Below, one piece after another: positions 15,882-18,329 of a stretch of 18,329 nucleotides of DNA (its first letter is position 1; each line of letters opens with the position of its first letter). This stretch comes from JBJXHB01 sp046160725 (GTDB lineage Bacteria > Pseudomonadota > Gammaproteobacteria > Burkholderiales > Burkholderiaceae_C). The stretch covers positions 1 through 18,329 of the forward strand of contig JBJXHB010000230.1 in the NCBI GenBank assembly GCA_046160725.1, given 5' to 3'. A program made the translations under genes and the position numbers. The notes beneath the pieces were generated by a model, which was not told the DNA's origin, made no database searches, and was given only the letters and a program-made list of their open reading frames with translations.

Positions 15882-18059
15882 ATGAGCGAGCTCGAAGGGA
15901 CCGTCAGCGGCCACCGTGACGGCCATGGCTTCGTCCAACGAGACGACGGAGGGTCCGATATCTACCTGGCCGCGCCAGAGATGCGCAGCGTCATGCACGG
16001 CGACCGCGTTCGTGTACGCGTCATGCGGCTGGACCGGCGCGGCCGGCCCGAAGGCCGCGTGCTGGACATCCTGGCCCGGCGTCAGCGGCCGTTGATTGGC
16101 CGTCTGCTCCATGAGTCGGGCAACTGGCTCGTCGCGCCGGAGGACCGACGCCTCGGCCAGGACATCCTGATCCCCAAGAATGCCATCGCGCATGCTTCGG
16201 CGGGCCAGGTCGTGGCGGTGGAGTTAACCGAGCCGCCGTCGCTGCATGCGCAGCCCATCGGCCGCGTGGTCGAGGTCCTCGGCGAGATCGATGACCCCGG
16301 CATGGAGATCGAGATCGCGGTGCGCAAGTACGAGGTGCCGCATCGGTTCTCCCCAGAGACCCTGGCGCAGGCGGCGAAGTTGCCTGAGAAAGTCCGCGCC
16401 GTCGACCGCCGCAACCGCATCGACCTCACTGATGTGCCGCTGGTCACGATTGACGGCGAGGATGCGCGCGACTTCGACGACGCGGTGTACTGCGAGCCGC
16501 TGCGGCGCGGCAAGGGCAAGAACGCCTTCGACGGCTGGCGGCTGATCGTGGCGATTGCCGATGTCAGACACTATGTGAAGCCAGGCTACCCGCTCGACGC
16601 GGACTCCTATGAGCGTGCGACGTCGGTGTACTTCCCGCGGCGTGTGATTCCCATGCTGCCGGAGAAACTTTCCAACGGCCTGTGCTCGCTCAATCCGGAC
16701 GTCGAACGCCTTTGCATGGTCTGCGACATGCTGATCGACGATGGCGGCACGATCACGGCCTACCAGTTCTTCCCGGCGGTGATGCGGTCCCACGCGCGTC
16801 TGACCTACGAGGAGGTGGCGGCGGTTCTGTCCAATACCCGCGGCCCGCAAGCCCAGCAGCGGCAGGACCTGGTGCCGCACCTGGTGCACCTGCATGAGGT
16901 CTACCGGGCGCTGCTCAAGGCGCGTGGCACGCGCGGGGCGGTCGACTTCGAGACCACCGAGACGCAGATCATCAGCGATGAGAACGGTCGTATCGATCGC
17001 ATCGTGCCGCGCAAGCGCAACGAGGCGCACCGGCTGATCGAGGAGGCCATGCTGGCCGCCAATGTGTGCGCAGCGGACTTCATCAAGACCAAGGAGCACC
17101 CCGTGCTCTACCGCGTACACGAGGGGCCGACACCTGAGCGTCGCGTCAGCCTGCAGAACTACCTGCGCGCCATGGCCATCCCCGGCGGCCTGAGCGATGA
17201 ACCGACACCGGGTGAGCTGCAGGCCATCGCACAGGCGACCAAGGACCGGCCGGATGCGGCCCAGATCCACGCCATGCTGCTGCGGTCGATGCAGCAGGCC
17301 ATCTATACCGCGGTCAACAGCGGGCACTTTGGCCTGTCCTACGAGGCCTACACGCACTTCACCAGCCCTATCCGGCGTTATCCGGACCTGCTGGTCCATC
17401 GGGTGATCAAGGCCCAGCTGGCAAGCCGACGCTATCACTTCGCCGAGCCACAAGGCGTGGTCTCCCAGCGTCCGACCAAGATGGGGCGCGACCGCGCCAT
17501 GCTTGGCGGCGAGGCCGCGGCCTGGGACGCGGCCGGACTGCATTGCAGTGCCAATGAACGCCGGGCCGACGAGGCCTCGCGCGATGTCGAGGCCTGGCTC
17601 AAATGCCGGTTCATGCGCGAGCGCCTGGGTGAAGAGTTCGACGGCACGGTCAGCGCGGCGGCTGCTTTCGGCCTGTTCGTCACGCTGGACGAGCTCTATG
17701 TCGAGGGCTTGGTGCATATCACCGAGCTGGGCGGCGAGTATTTCCGGTTCGACGAGGCGCGCCAGGAGCTGCGTGGCGAGCGGACCGGGGTCCGCTATGC
17801 GGTCGGTACGCGCGTGCGTGTGCAGGTCAGCCGGGTCGATCTGGATGCCCGCAAGATCGACTTCCGCCTGGTGCGCGATGCCCTGTCCGACCGATTGGCC
17901 GGCGCACGGCCGCCCGACGACGCGGTAGCGACACTGAAGGCCGTCAAGGCGCGGGACCGAGCGGCAAAAGTCGCACGCCAACAGGCGGTGCGCGGGGCGC
18001 GGACGGGTGGCAAGGCGGCACGCAAGAGCGCGGCCAAGACGTCTGGAAAGCGCCGCTAG
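15882..18059 (+). CDS. rnr: Ribonuclease R lacking the N-terminal helix-turn-helix domain
   Basis: RNase R is a 3'-5' exoribonuclease of the RNB family that degrades structured RNA. The 725-residue product opens directly with the first cold-shock domain (GTVSGHRDGHGF at 6-17). A second cold-shock domain and the RNB catalytic domain follow, with DGEDARDFDDAV (191-202); Asp191, 197, 199 and 200 match the spacing of the four metal-binding aspartates of RNase II. HFTSPIRRYPDLLVHR is at 492-507, an S1 domain at about 583-665, and a Lys/Arg/Ala-rich tail from about 680. E. coli RNase R has 813 residues and starts with a winged helix-turn-helix segment that is absent here. Upstream, the frame closes at 15813-15815 without another ATG or GTG, and tRNA-Leu begins at 15809, so the domain has no place to hide. 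The catalytic parts are intact. No strong ribosome-binding site is seen. Confidence 0.95.
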   Translation: MSELEGTVSGHRDGHGFVQRDDGGSDIYLAAPEMRSVMHGDRVRVRVMRLDRRGRPEGRVLDILARRQRPLIGRLLHESGNWLVAPEDRRLGQDILIPKNAIAHASAGQVVAVELTEPPSLHAQPIGRVVEVLGEIDDPGMEIEIAVRKYEVPHRFSPETLAQAAKLPEKVRAVDRRNRIDLTDVPLVTIDGEDARDFDDAVYCEPLRRGKGKNAFDGWRLIVAIADVRHYVKPGYPLDADSYERATSVYFPRRVIPMLPEKLSNGLCSLNPDVERLCMVCDMLIDDGGTITAYQFFPAVMRSHARLTYEEVAAVLSNTRGPQAQQRQDLVPHLVHLHEVYRALLKARGTRGAVDFETTETQIISDENGRIDRIVPRKRNEAHRLIEEAMLAANVCAADFIKTKEHPVLYRVHEGPTPERRVSLQNYLRAMAIPGGLSDEPTPGELQAIAQATKDRPDAAQIHAMLLRSMQQAIYTAVNSGHFGLSYEAYTHFTSPIRRYPDLLVHRVIKAQLASRRYHFAEPQGVVSQRPTKMGRDRAMLGGEAAAWDAAGLHCSANERRADEASRDVEAWLKCRFMRERLGEEFDGTVSAAAAFGLFVTLDELYVEGLVHITELGGEYFRFDEARQELRGERTGVRYAVGTRVRVQVSRVDLDARKIDFRLVRDALSDRLAGARPPDDAVATLKAVKARDRAAKVARQQAVRGARTGGKAARKSAAKTSGKRR

Positions 18060-18091
18060 CGGCCGAACCTGCGGTTGCCGCCGGCGGCCGC
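18059..18091. terminator. Possible bidirectional hairpin between convergent rnr and nnrD
   Basis: GCGGCCG (18059-18065) can pair with CGGCCGC (18085-18091), and the loop contains a further small inverted repeat (AACC/GGTT). It fills the whole gap between the two convergent stops. There is no T-run on either strand, so this is a structural guess. Confidence 0.3.
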
Positions 18092-18329
18092 CTATCGCGG
18101 CGTTAGTGTCTCGTGCCCGATGACGGGCGCTGGACGCTGCAGGTCCGACATGGCACCGATCAGGTCCTGAGCCAGCAACGGCCCGCGCCCGGGCGCCATA
18201 TCCGCTGCACGACCGTGTTGCCAGGTTGCAGCTGCGGCGATGCTATGGGGCGACGCCGCCGGGTGGTGGGCCCACAGCCCGCCGGTCCAACCGGCGAGCA
18301 CGGCGCCAGTTCCAGCGGTCGCCAGGCGC
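18092..18329 (-). CDS. nnrD: NAD(P)H-hydrate dehydratase, C-terminal fragment cut by the window edge
   Basis: The dehydratase uses ADP or ATP to restore NADH and NADPH from their hydrated forms, and it is often fused to the NnrE epimerase. The visible 78 codons (minus strand, frame entering at 18328) read RLATAGTG, A, VLAGWTGGLWAHHP, then AAATWQHGRAADMAPGRGPLLAQDLIGAM, which is the characteristic end of the ribokinase-like domain. The family motif is GTGD, and here the Asp position is Ala (codon at 18302-18304). The stop TAG is at 18092-18094. Whether an NnrE domain precedes it lies outside the window. The gene is convergent with rnr, with 32 bp between them. Confidence 0.85.
   Translation of the reverse strand, partial: RLATAGTGAVLAGWTGGLWAHHPAASPHSIAAAATWQHGRAADMAPGRGPLLAQDLIGAMSDLQRPAPVIGHETLTPR

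Overview
The window is GC-rich housekeeping chromosome, most likely from a betaproteobacterium in or near Burkholderiales. The main reasons are the gene order rlmN–pilW–rodZ–ispG–hisS–yfgM–bamB–der–hfq–hflX–hflK–hflC–(DUF2065)–hisZ–purA, which is characteristic of that class, the presence of hisZ between hflC and purA, and the long IspG. I cannot name a genus. I see no prophage, insertion sequence, CRISPR array, defence island or other mobile element.

Layout. Positions 1-821 hold the 3' part of rlmN. It is followed by a tightly packed run: pilW (17-bp overlap with rlmN), a rodZ-like gene (8-bp overlap) and ispG (4-bp GTGA overlap). After about 50 bp come hisS, yfgM, bamB (another GTGA overlap) and der. 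A 109-bp gap leads into hfq, then hflX (probable TTG start), hflK (overlapping the end of hflX), hflC and a 61-aa DUF2065 membrane protein. An 86-bp gap with a possible -10 box and a small hairpin precedes hisZ, which is followed by purA and a phosphoribosyltransferase. That plus-strand block ends at a strong hairpin at 15648-15666. Facing it on the minus strand are a tRNA-Leu(CAG) and its own terminator. rnr is divergent from the tRNA on the plus strand and convergent with the 3' end of an NAD(P)H-hydrate dehydratase gene cut by the window edge.

Shared themes. The genes serve RNA and translation quality (RlmN, HisRS, tRNA-Leu, Hfq, RNase R), ribosome assembly or rescue by GTPases (Der, HflX), envelope assembly and protease control (PilW, RodZ-like, YfgM, BamB, HflKC) and core metabolism (IspG, HisZ, PurA, the phosphoribosyltransferase, NnrD).

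I did not find a new system. The points worth a second look are small departures in conserved proteins: an RNase R with no N-terminal helix-turn-helix domain and no room for one, Der with NKxE instead of NKxD in both G4 motifs, and an NnrD fragment reading GTGA where the family has GTGD. Functional names rest on motif recognition and gene order, with no database search.
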